DNA of 23,745 bases, from NCBI GenBank assembly GCA_964575975.1, contig CAZNTU010000078.1, positions 1-23,745 on the forward strand. Direction: 5' to 3'. Below the pieces are notes generated by a model that worked only from the letters and a program-made list of their open reading frames with translations, did not search any database and was not told the origin of the DNA. The position numbers and the translations under genes were made by a program. Below, piece by piece: positions 1 to 7,927 of the stretch; the first letter of the stretch is position 1, and each line of letters begins with the position of its first letter. Origin of the DNA: G963674505 sp964575975. GTDB taxonomy: Bacteria > Desulfobacterota > Desulfobacteria > Desulfobacterales > SKZT01.

Positions 1-673
1 ATCCTTCGCCAACCGATTCGATCCGCCGCCGGTTTTCGGAAAAGATCCGGAAAAACCTTGTTTTGGCGCTTCCAAACCTTAGTAGCACGCGGCATCCCCC
101 TCTCTCCCCCCCGACCTTATTGCCTTATTGAGTGCTTGGAACGAAACAAAGTGTCGCCGTTGCGCGAAATATACCGACGGCGAGAGGGTTGGTATATTTA
201 TTTCGTTCTGTGGCCCTAACCGGTTGAATTTGGCATCCGCCGGGCCCTCTTTTTTCGAAAGCCAAGGGTCTTGCAGCTTAAATACCGCCGCCCCAAAGGG
301 GAATTGAATGGGCTAAAAATAAAATTGTTGCAAAATTCGGAAAACAAGATTTGGCAGGACGCGAAAACGCGGTTCCGATCCTCAAAGCCGAAAAATGACA
401 TTAAAATCGGAATCGACTTTTTACACCCTTTATTACTGTTTTTTTTCGTTGATTTGAGTTCAGTTGTGTGTTACGGACTCACGACACTATTTCTTTAAAT
501 AGGTTTAATTGGTTGATTCTTTTGGGGTAAAAAATGGACACCGAAAAATCGTACAGAAAAACCGCCGACTTGGTAAATCGCTTCAGGCTCCGGTAAAAAG
601 GCGGAACTCTGCTTAATGCTCGCTGCATAGCCCTGTAATGCTGTTTTAACCGCAAGGTCGATAGCTTCTTACC
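1..673. other. Intergenic region upstream of the cas operon
   Basis: No gene here can be supported. The stretch contains a nested inverted repeat at 140-207 (listed separately) and T-rich sequence around 420-510. A 20-codon open frame at 534-596 starts MDTEKSYRKTADL and then stops; it resembles the start of some transposases, but is too short to call. Any promoter for the cas operon must lie here or further left, but I see no convincing -35/-10 pair. No CRISPR repeats are visible. Confidence 0.6.
140..207. repeat. Nested inverted repeat (hairpin, operator or element-end candidate)
   Basis: AAATATACC at 167-175 is repeated exactly in inverted orientation as GGTATATTT at 191-199, with a 15-base loop. 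An outer pair, AACGAAACAAA at 140-150 and TTTATTTCGTT at 197-207, also matches inverted with one mismatch, sharing three bases with the inner arm. This could be a hairpin, a repressor operator or the decayed end of a mobile element. No T-run follows, so a terminator is less likely. Confidence 0.45.
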
Positions 674-1909
674 ATGCTGATCAGCCAAATTCATGAAAAC
701 AACAAAAGCGACCATTTATTCTTGTTGGTCGGTGAAAATCCTTTACCGCTCTTTGTCTCAGCCCTGCTTCTTACAGACGATGGATGCACGATTTATCTGC
801 TTCATTCCGATGGCTCGGAGGAAACGCCGAGTACTAAACCGTTTGCGGACTTTTTAGCCCGTTCCCTCAGCTTTGAACGCCCTGCTGTAAAGTTCTTCTA
901 TTATGGTTTGAACGAAGGGAACAGCTTTCGTATTCAAGCCGAAATGAGAAGAATCTTACACGATCTGAATTTACCACGCCATAGCCGTGTAGGACTGAAT
1001 TACACCGGCGGAACCAAACCCATGGCCATCCAAAGCCATAACGTTCTGGCCGAGCATTTTCCAAATGCGATTTTCAGCTATCTCGATGCACATACGCTGG
1101 CGATGCAATTCGAAGGCGAAGGCGCTCCAATCAATGTGGCGAGAGCGGTAGAGATTGGTTTGAAGGATTTGGCGAGACTGCACGGCTACCGACTGGATAA
1201 AATCAACCAAACTCCGCGCCACGAAAAATTTGCAAAAGCATTAGGGAAAGTCCACAATACCGACGATGGAATCGAGCAATGGCGGGAGTGGTGCAAAGGG
1301 CTCGACGTCTCGGGAGGGACGTCTGTTCGGCTTCCCGACAATGAAAAACACCCGGCATTGGAACCAATTATCACCACATTCGGACCAATTGAGAACGAAG
1401 AGACCAAGGCTGAAGAAATCGCTCAAGAACTCGGCTTCAGAAAATTGCCGAATGCAAGCAAATGGTTCTTAGGCGGGTGGCTCGAGGATTTGGTGCTGGC
1501 AGCTATCATTAAGAATCAGCATGAATTCGATATCAAACATTATGCAAAAAACCTTGAGCCCAGCCCCCAAAGATCGCCGCAGGGAACGAAGCCGGTTAAA
1601 TTCGAACTCGACGCCGCAGCTATGATCGGCTATCAATTATATGTGTTTTCATGCATCGTTAGTTCTCCCGGCAAAGGGGAAAGCGGCGAAGTAAAAAAAC
1701 ATCTCATGGAAGCCTATGTCCGAGCCCGACAGCTGGGTGGCGATGAAGCTCGCGCGGCCGTGATCGGCACTAGCAAGTTCCCGGAAAAAATACAGGCCGA
1801 AGTGGAAAGAGAGTGGCGGGCCTGGGGAAGAGTCAAAGTCTTCGGCCGTTACGATCTTCCGAGTTTAACCCATGCATTTCGGCAATGGTTTGCGAAATCG
1901 AGTCGATAA
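674..1909 (+). CDS. CARF-domain protein, Card1/Can2-like (DUF1887), degenerate nuclease site
   Basis: A 411-residue type III CRISPR accessory protein. Residues 1-150 look like a CARF domain, with the DUF1887 signature LNYTGGTKPM, the loop that in Card1/Can2 contacts cyclic oligoadenylate. The C-terminal part, from about residue 260, has the layout of a PD-(D/E)xK nuclease: WLEDLVLAAI, then FELD (Asp313), then a strand ending FSCIVSS at 325-331. Active family members read (E/S)CK at the last position. Here Ser326 and Ile328 stand where the Glu and Lys should be, so cleavage may be lost. The gene ends 10 bases before the cas10 start and probably leads the operon. The start is the first ATG and has only a weak ribosome binding site. 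Expected role: sensing the second messenger made by the adjacent Cas10. Family call is firm; loss of activity is an inference. Confidence 0.85.
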   Translation: MLISQIHENNKSDHLFLLVGENPLPLFVSALLLTDDGCTIYLLHSDGSEETPSTKPFADFLARSLSFERPAVKFFYYGLNEGNSFRIQAEMRRILHDLNLPRHSRVGLNYTGGTKPMAIQSHNVLAEHFPNAIFSYLDAHTLAMQFEGEGAPINVARAVEIGLKDLARLHGYRLDKINQTPRHEKFAKALGKVHNTDDGIEQWREWCKGLDVSGGTSVRLPDNEKHPALEPIITTFGPIENEETKAEEIAQELGFRKLPNASKWFLGGWLEDLVLAAIIKNQHEFDIKHYAKNLEPSPQRSPQGTKPVKFELDAAAMIGYQLYVFSCIVSSPGKGESGEVKKHLMEAYVRARQLGGDEARAAVIGTSKFPEKIQAEVEREWRAWGRVKVFGRYDLPSLTHAFRQWFAKSSR

Positions 1910-1919
1910 GGAGACAATC

Positions 1920-3602
1920 ATGCCGCACTACACACTCCTTTTGCTAGAAGTAACGGGCATACAGGATTACGTTTTCAAGAGCAACCATCTGGTCCAGAAT
2001 ATCGGCGCATCGGAACTGGTGCAAACGGCTACCGAAGAGTGGTTGTCAACAACCATCGAAAACGAGGATCTCCAAAGCAACTTTACTTGGAATGAAACAG
2101 ACGGATTGATTTTGGATTCGAAACAACACTTGTCGAATTCCAAACTGGATGTCGAATTGATCTATAGCGGCGGCGGGGTAGCGATGCTTTTGTTTGCCAA
2201 CGACAATAATGCCGCAAATTTTCTCGCAAGATTTACGCGCAAGACGCTCGAAGAAGCGACTGGCCTTCAACCGGTTGCCATCTATGATAAATTCGACTGG
2301 GAGAAAGATTCATTGGCCGGCAAACACCGAGAGCTTCGGGGAAAGCTCGCAGCCCGCAAGCTGGATCGTCGACATTCTGCCCCCATGACCGGGCTCGGCG
2401 TGACTGCCAAATGCGTGTTTACGGGAATGCCTGCGGTCGGATGGGACAACGATCCCGAGTTGGTCGGACACGAGGCCGCCGAGCGAAAAAAACGGCTGAA
2501 TGAACCGCCTCGACGCATTTGCGCGGAGGTCGCGAAAAAACTGAAAAACGCGCATCGAGCCAGAAAGAGATTGTCGAAAATCGCTCCGGAGGTCGATAGC
2601 CAGGGATTTGAGTTTGCCGCCAATTTCAATGATTTTGGAGAGAAAGGAACCTCGAGTTTCATCGCTGTGATTCATGCGGACGGCAATGCCATGGGAATGA
2701 GATTCAATAAAATTGGCGAGAAATATCATGAACCTGAAAAGAATGATCAGTACGTTAAAAAATTGCACGAATTTTCGCTTTCGATTCGGGACATCACGCA
2801 AGACGCTCTTGGCGCAACAATCAAATTCCTGCTTGCTCAATGGCCGGATTATGTGGAAAAACTAGAAACATCGACCAAACGCGGCCCCGGGGGCAAAAAA
2901 CTGCTTCCATTCCGACCCATTGTTTTCGGCGGCGACGACGTCACCTTCGTGAGCGAGGGCAAATTGGGTTTGATCCTGGCGGCAAAATACTTGCAAGAAC
3001 TTTCAAAAAGAGAACTTGCCGATGGCGAGCCCCCCTTCGCGCGCGCTGGCGTCGCTGTCGTCAAATCGCACTACCCATTTTCGCGGGCTTATCGCCTGGC
3101 GGAACAGTTGACTGATAATGCAAAAAAGCGGATCGGCTATCTGACGCAACCGACAGAGAACAATACTTTTGTGATGGATTGGCATTTTTCCACAACCGGC
3201 GTCGAAGCCGGATTGAACGCCATTCGAGAACGCGAATACTCGGCGGAAAGCGGAAATCCGCTTTTAATGCGTCCTGTGCGGATTGGGGAGCCCGAAGTAA
3301 CGCCCAACGTCTGGCGAACTTGGCAAACATTTGCGGAATTGACGAATGCATTTCAAAACAGAGACGAATGGTCCGGCCGCAGAAATAAAATCAAAGCGCT
3401 GGCCGACGCCCTGCGCAGAGGGCCGAGAGCGGTCGTGCTTTTTCTTCGAAACTACGGCCTTGGCAATCTTCCCGAGATCCCCGGGCTGGAAAATATGGCG
3501 AGAACAGGATGGCAGGGCGAGGAGTGCGGCTATTTCGACGCTATAGAAGCCACGGACTTTTTCATAGCTCTCAACGACAATATAAATGGTGAGAAAGCAT
3601 GA
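1920..3602 (+). CDS. cas10: Type III CRISPR Cas10 (GGDD palm cyclase, no HD domain)
   Basis: A 560-residue large subunit of a type III effector. It begins directly with palm 1: the GIQDYVF motif near the N-terminus, then a degenerate YSGGG at about 82-86. Palm 2 follows, with HADGNAMG at 252-259 and an intact GGDD at 337-340, the site that converts ATP to cyclic oligoadenylate when target RNA is bound. A helical C-terminal domain completes it. There is no N-terminal HD domain, so the usual ssDNA nuclease is absent and signalling should be the main output. The ATG at 1920 is chosen because an AAGGAG lies just upstream (1908-1913); an upstream in-frame ATG at 1872 lies inside the CARF gene. The stop overlaps the next start by ATGA. 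The size and neighbours fit subtype III-D. Confidence 0.93.
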   Translation: MPHYTLLLLEVTGIQDYVFKSNHLVQNIGASELVQTATEEWLSTTIENEDLQSNFTWNETDGLILDSKQHLSNSKLDVELIYSGGGVAMLLFANDNNAANFLARFTRKTLEEATGLQPVAIYDKFDWEKDSLAGKHRELRGKLAARKLDRRHSAPMTGLGVTAKCVFTGMPAVGWDNDPELVGHEAAERKKRLNEPPRRICAEVAKKLKNAHRARKRLSKIAPEVDSQGFEFAANFNDFGEKGTSSFIAVIHADGNAMGMRFNKIGEKYHEPEKNDQYVKKLHEFSLSIRDITQDALGATIKFLLAQWPDYVEKLETSTKRGPGGKKLLPFRPIVFGGDDVTFVSEGKLGLILAAKYLQELSKRELADGEPPFARAGVAVVKSHYPFSRAYRLAEQLTDNAKKRIGYLTQPTENNTFVMDWHFSTTGVEAGLNAIREREYSAESGNPLLMRPVRIGEPEVTPNVWRTWQTFAELTNAFQNRDEWSGRRNKIKALADALRRGPRAVVLFLRNYGLGNLPEIPGLENMARTGWQGEECGYFDAIEATDFFIALNDNINGEKA

Positions 3603-4291
3603 ACAGACTCTGGTTGACTCTGACGCTGCTCAGCGATGCCGCTTTTGGTTGCGGCGATGGCGTTGTCGGTGTGGTAGATGGCGAAGTGCAGCACGACGAC
3701 TATGGCTTGCCATACTTGAGCGGCAAAACGCTGAAGGGGCTGCTGTGCGCCGAATGCGCCGAAGTCGTGTATGCTCTCGAGCAAGCGAAATGCGCCGATC
3801 TTCCTGGCTGGTGCGACAGTGCGCGTTGGCTTTTCGGCGAATCCGGCAGTCAAGTCGAACAAGTCGCCAACATGCACGTTGGCGACGCCAGGTTGCCGAA
3901 AGATTTGCGGCTGACCGTCATGGACGAAGTGCGTTCGAATTACGTTTCAAAACAGGAAGTTCTCAACGCGCTGACGACCATTCGACGGCAAAGCGCCATT
4001 GACGAGAAGACCGGTGCCCCGAAAAATGATGCACTTCGCGCCACCCGCGTCCTTCTTCGAAAAACTTTTTTCGAAGCAAGACTGGACTTCTTTCAGGAAC
4101 CTGGTCAACGCGAGCTTGCCCTGCTTTCGGCTTGCGTGAAAGCGTTTCGTAGAGCCGGCACGGAGCGTCACCGCGGAAGGGGACGTTTGCGCGCCCAGCT
4201 TTATGAAAAATCTCCGTTTATACATGGCGAAACAACCGAGGCGGTGACAGATGAATATTTCCATTTTTTCCGAGAGACGGTGACATCATGA
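3599..4291 (+). CDS. cas7: Cas7-family RAMP protein (Csm3-like backbone subunit)
   Basis: A 230-residue single-domain RAMP protein. The N-terminal strand and the loop ending LPYLSGKTLKG (37-47) match the Csm3/Cmr4 pattern in which an Asp a few residues before the Pro cuts target RNA; Asp33 or Asp34 is the candidate here. The C-terminal RHRGRGRL is the glycine-rich loop of the RRM-like fold. It should form a backbone subunit on the crRNA and cleave target RNA. Both ends overlap neighbours by ATGA, so translation with cas10 and the csx10-like gene is probably coupled. In the III-D variant studied in Synechocystis, a Cas7 unit is fused to Cas5 and Cas11; here it is a free gene directly in front of the Cas5-type gene. 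Confidence 0.88.
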   Translation: MNRLWLTLTLLSDAAFGCGDGVVGVVDGEVQHDDYGLPYLSGKTLKGLLCAECAEVVYALEQAKCADLPGWCDSARWLFGESGSQVEQVANMHVGDARLPKDLRLTVMDEVRSNYVSKQEVLNALTTIRRQSAIDEKTGAPKNDALRATRVLLRKTFFEARLDFFQEPGQRELALLSACVKAFRRAGTERHRGRGRLRAQLYEKSPFIHGETTEAVTDEYFHFFRETVTS

Positions 4292-5877
4292 AAGCATTGA
4301 CCTTTTTGCTGAACTTGCAAGAGCCGGTTTTGGCCACGCAACCTTACAGCGGGGAGGCCAACAGCAGGACCAGCCTTCCGTTTATACCCGGAAGCATGCT
4401 TCGCGGGGCGATGATTCGAAAGTATGCTCCCGAAAAAAAGGATCCTCTGCTCGACGACAGGTTTCGACGCCTGTTTTTCGACGACGGCGTTTGCTTTCTC
4501 AACGCCTATCCCGCTCATCCCAAATCCGGCGTTCGCATGCTGCCGAAACCGCTTTCCTGGTTTGTCGAAAAAGATCAGACCGACGACCCCGACGAGATTT
4601 TCGATTTTGCTTTGGAAATCGATGATGCATTGGAACAACCTATGGCGACGAGATGCGACTTTTGCCATGTCGAGGATGGTGTCGCCCATCTCGAAACAGT
4701 CGGATTCAAAGTCACGATGCACAATGCCAGCGATGACCGCAACAAACGCGCCGAACGCAGCAGCCAGTTGTTTCGCTACGAAACTTTGGCCTCTGGACAG
4801 GAGTTCGCCGGCGCGATTCTGTCGGAAGACGAAGCGGATTTGCTCGTTCTTAGATCGCTTCTCAAGCGAGGTGCAATATTTTTAGGCGGCGCACATACAG
4901 GCGGTCATGGCAGAGTCGAGATCTTGAATCTCGAATTGATCGACGACTGGCGGGAGTGTTCCGAGGATGAGCCTTACTTTGACGAGGGTGAACAGGAAAT
5001 CGTTACGATCACCTTGCTTAGCGATGCCATTGTACGAGACGAAAACGGATGCGATTTGCCGGACATGGCCAAAGCCTTTGCAATCGAGCGGCCGCTTCGA
5101 AACGGTGCTTCAGGTAACGATTCCGCCGTTCTGGAAGCCTTTCGCGCCTATGCGAAAACCCGCCTCGTCGGAGGTTTCAATCGAAAATGGGGCTTACCTC
5201 TATCGCAATCATGGGCGCTGTGCGCCGGCAGCGTTTTTCGCTGCCCCGCCAATGCCGTCGCTAATGAAAAATTGCGCGAACTGGTGCGCCGAGGCCTTGG
5301 AGAGCGGCGCAACGAGGGCTTCGGGCGGATCGCGGTGAATTGGCAGACTTTGCCGGAACTCGGAACAACCAAAGCCGAAAAACTCCACAAAAGCCCCGGC
5401 GTCACGCTATCGGCAAAGAGCAATGATCTTGCGGAAAATATGGCGAAAAGGCTGCTTCGCAATCGGCTTGAAACCGAGCTTGTCGAACTACTCGACGATG
5501 CAAAGACAATAATCGAATCCGTGCATCGGCTGCCCACTTCCGCCCAACTCTCCCGTGTGCGCGTCGCCGCTCGTCACGCCCACCTCACAGGCCAACTGGA
5601 TAAAATCGCGGAACACATGAAGTTCATCAAGGAACATGGCGCCAAAGAAGACTGGCAATATGCGGAATTCGAGGGAAAATCGTTTTTCGACTGGATAAAT
5701 GATATGAGCAAAACGAGCAGCTTCGAAAAAAAATTCCTCCGGGATTCCAAACTTCCGAAGGTGGCCGGAAAGACGGCCCAGATAGACGACGAGTTGCGTA
5801 CGACCTATCTTGCGCGCTATGTCGATGGCGTCATGAAGCTCGGGGTGAAGCAAAATCAAGACCGGAAAGGAGACTGA
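4288..5877 (+). CDS. csx10: Csx10-like Cas5 RAMP protein with helical (Cas11-like?) C-terminal extension
   Basis: A 529-residue RAMP protein of the Csx10 type, the Cas5-like subunit that caps the crRNA 5' handle in subtype III-D. Residues 19-45 carry YSGEAN and LPFIPGSMLRGAM, typical of Csx10, and GGHGRVEI near 205-212 is the glycine-rich loop. From about residue 370 to the end the sequence becomes helical and charged and includes LPTSAQLSRVR near 415-425. I read this tail as a possible fused Cas11 small subunit, because no separate small-subunit gene is present; that is inference, and some Csx10 proteins may simply carry such a tail. The start overlaps the upstream cas7 stop, and the next gene starts three bases after this stop. 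Confidence 0.85.
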   Translation: MKALTFLLNLQEPVLATQPYSGEANSRTSLPFIPGSMLRGAMIRKYAPEKKDPLLDDRFRRLFFDDGVCFLNAYPAHPKSGVRMLPKPLSWFVEKDQTDDPDEIFDFALEIDDALEQPMATRCDFCHVEDGVAHLETVGFKVTMHNASDDRNKRAERSSQLFRYETLASGQEFAGAILSEDEADLLVLRSLLKRGAIFLGGAHTGGHGRVEILNLELIDDWRECSEDEPYFDEGEQEIVTITLLSDAIVRDENGCDLPDMAKAFAIERPLRNGASGNDSAVLEAFRAYAKTRLVGGFNRKWGLPLSQSWALCAGSVFRCPANAVANEKLRELVRRGLGERRNEGFGRIAVNWQTLPELGTTKAEKLHKSPGVTLSAKSNDLAENMAKRLLRNRLETELVELLDDAKTIIESVHRLPTSAQLSRVRVAARHAHLTGQLDKIAEHMKFIKEHGAKEDWQYAEFEGKSFFDWINDMSKTSSFEKKFLRDSKLPKVAGKTAQIDDELRTTYLARYVDGVMKLGVKQNQDRKGD

Positions 5878-5879
5878 CG

Positions 5880-7364
5880 ATGCAAGCACAGTGGCGAAAC
5901 AGCCGCGAGGTGTCCGAGCGGATTTTCATCCAGGGAGAACTCGTTCTGGAAACCCCGGCCAATTTCGGCAACGGCGATACCGATGGCTTGACCGACATCC
6001 CGATCCTGTTCGACGCCTGCGACGGCAAAACGCCCCTGCTTGCCGGCACTTCGATAGCGGGCGCGCTACGAAATTACCTGAGAGAGTTCGAGGCCGGATA
6101 CGGAGCGCGGGAAGGCCGGGACGGGGCCTTAATGTCGGAAAGATTGTTCGGGTACTTGAACATAAGCAAAAAGGGCGATCGCACCGACAGTATTCTAAGT
6201 TGGTTAATGGTCGATGACGCCTTGGGTGAATTGCCCAAAGACAAAAATGCCGTAGAGTTGAGGGATGGAGTCGCCATCGAGTCGAAAACGAGAACCGCAA
6301 AATCGGATGACAAAGGAAAGGGACAAAAATTCGATATAGAACTGTTGGCTGCCGGCACGAAATTTAGACTGCATTTCGAGTTTTGGCTCCACAAGAACAA
6401 TCGAACATACCTGGATGCGTTGGCCTTGGCGCTCGCAGGCTTTGAAAACGGCGCCATAGGTCTCGGCCTGCGCAAGAGCAGGGGGTATGGCCAATGCAGA
6501 GCAACTGGCTGGCAGGTTCAACGCTATCGCATGGACGACATGGCAGGCGTCTTGAATTGGCTCGCGCATCGGGAACCGGAACAGGATGAATTTCAGCCGG
6601 GTATCATGGGGCTGCTCGAAGCTTCGCCCCATAGCATCCACAAAGGCGAAAAGTTCGTTCTGGATGCGCAATTCAAACTCGAAGGCTCGATATTGATTCG
6701 CTCCAATATCGGCAATCCGGCAGGGCCCGATTTCATGCATTTGCGTTCATCGCGGGGACAAAAAAACGATGATGCCCAACGGAAAATGAAACCGGTTCTA
6801 TCGGGCACAAGCATCGCCGGCGTCATTCGCCATCGCGCGCAACGCATCGCTCTGACAATGATCAAAAGAGAACAAGCTGCAAAAGCTCTGATCGATGGGA
6901 TGTTCGGAAACTCCGAAAAGCAAAGACCACAGGCAAGCCGTGTCTCCATTTGCGAAACGGAAATCGACAACGGAATCGACGATCTCGTTCAAACGCGTAT
7001 CAAGATCGACCGCTTTACCGGAGGCGCTTTTCCCAACGCTCTGTTCAGCGAACAGCCTCTATTTGGAAAATCCCAAACGGATACGCGCGTTCGCCTTCAT
7101 CTCGAGCTATGCAAGACGCCTGCCGCCGAACGTTTCGATGCCGAAGTCGGCTTGCTGCTGCTCGTGCTGAAAGATTTGTGGACCGGCGATTTGCCTGTCG
7201 GCGGGGAAAGCAGCGTCGGGCGCGGCAGGTTGTCCGGCATTCAGGCAAAAATGAGTATCGGAGATGATCAATGGGAAATAATTCAAACGGAAAGCGGACT
7301 CGAATTCAAAGGCAGGCAGGCTGATTTACAGGAACGATTTGTCAACGCATTTCTGGAGATATAG
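5880..7364 (+). CDS. Tandem Cas7 RAMP protein (Cas7-2x type)
   Basis: A 494-residue protein with two consecutive RAMP units. Unit 1 (about 15-215) carries PLLAGTSIAGALRNYL and ends with the glycine-rich LGLRKSRGYGQCRA. Unit 2 (about 245-480) carries PVLSGTSIAGVIRHRA and ends with GGESSVGRGRLSG. The two near-identical SGTSIAG motifs show duplication. Acidic residues before each motif (DIPILFD in unit 1, KNDDAQRK in unit 2) are candidate target-RNA cleavage sites. A strong GGAAAGGAG lies just upstream, overlapping the end of the csx10-like gene. The double-Cas7 layout matches Cas7-2x of the Synechocystis III-D variant. Expected role: two adjacent backbone positions in the effector. Confidence 0.87.
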   Translation: MQAQWRNSREVSERIFIQGELVLETPANFGNGDTDGLTDIPILFDACDGKTPLLAGTSIAGALRNYLREFEAGYGAREGRDGALMSERLFGYLNISKKGDRTDSILSWLMVDDALGELPKDKNAVELRDGVAIESKTRTAKSDDKGKGQKFDIELLAAGTKFRLHFEFWLHKNNRTYLDALALALAGFENGAIGLGLRKSRGYGQCRATGWQVQRYRMDDMAGVLNWLAHREPEQDEFQPGIMGLLEASPHSIHKGEKFVLDAQFKLEGSILIRSNIGNPAGPDFMHLRSSRGQKNDDAQRKMKPVLSGTSIAGVIRHRAQRIALTMIKREQAAKALIDGMFGNSEKQRPQASRVSICETEIDNGIDDLVQTRIKIDRFTGGAFPNALFSEQPLFGKSQTDTRVRLHLELCKTPAAERFDAEVGLLLLVLKDLWTGDLPVGGESSVGRGRLSGIQAKMSIGDDQWEIIQTESGLEFKGRQADLQERFVNAFLEI

Positions 7365-7366
7365 CC

Positions 7367-7927
7367 ATGAGCGGTTTATATGAAAAATTAACGATCGACG
7401 AAATGTTCGGAAGAGATTTGAAAGCCTGGTTGACCGAAAAAGCGCATGAACGCCAGCTTCCTTTTATGCTTGCCCATGCGGACGACGGCGTTATTTGGGG
7501 AAGGATCGACGAAAACGGCGATCTTGTCGTCTCCGGCGACGTTTTCCATGAAGTCGAAGTTGCCCTGCGCGCGTTCACCTTGCAGCAAGCGAGACTCTTC
7601 GGGCCGCTTGGCGAGCTGCTGATCTGGCGCACCGGCACCGGTTTTTCCGCGCGTGCGATCTCGGATGGAGACCGAGGAGCGGCAAACACGATTCAGGAGA
7701 GGAATTTGCTATGGGGCGTGGGAATGGAATCGAAAAAAGGATTCACTTTGATGCACGAAGGGCGGGAAGGCTTGCGCCACGCGCCGCCGGTCGGAAATGC
7801 CGAGGGCGCGCGTGTCGAATTGTCGGTGAGACATTACATCGAGCACGATGAATATGGACAGGGTTATATCGCCAATAGCCGGTTGGTGAACCTTGAAATC
7901 GATAGGGGGGTGGCAAAATGGCCTTGA
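7367..7927 (+). CDS. csx19: Csx19 (TIGR03984-type) subunit of subtype III-D
   Basis: A 186-residue protein with the hallmarks of Csx19: LAHADDGVIWGRID near 40-53, then LQQARLFGPLGELLIWR near 74-90, and a downstream basic region ending VRHYIEHDEYGQGYIA. Csx19 is diagnostic of subtype III-D and is an accessory effector component of unclear mechanism. A GGAGAT precedes the ATG, and the stop overlaps the following RAMP gene by 10 bases, so the two are probably translationally coupled. No catalytic motif is evident. Confidence 0.87.
   Translation: MSGLYEKLTIDEMFGRDLKAWLTEKAHERQLPFMLAHADDGVIWGRIDENGDLVVSGDVFHEVEVALRAFTLQQARLFGPLGELLIWRTGTGFSARAISDGDRGAANTIQERNLLWGVGMESKKGFTLMHEGREGLRHAPPVGNAEGARVELSVRHYIEHDEYGQGYIANSRLVNLEIDRGVAKWP

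Noticed and set aside
534..596. 20-codon frame MDTEKSYRKTADL as a transposase start
   Set aside because: Too short, and no continuation is found in any frame downstream.
1872..1919. Upstream in-frame ATG for cas10 at 1872
   Set aside because: It lies inside the CARF gene, lacks a ribosome binding site, and adds 16 residues before the palm; 1920 has AAGGAG.
1920..2400. HD nuclease domain in Cas10
   Set aside because: No HD motif is seen; the protein starts directly with the palm motif GIQDYVF.
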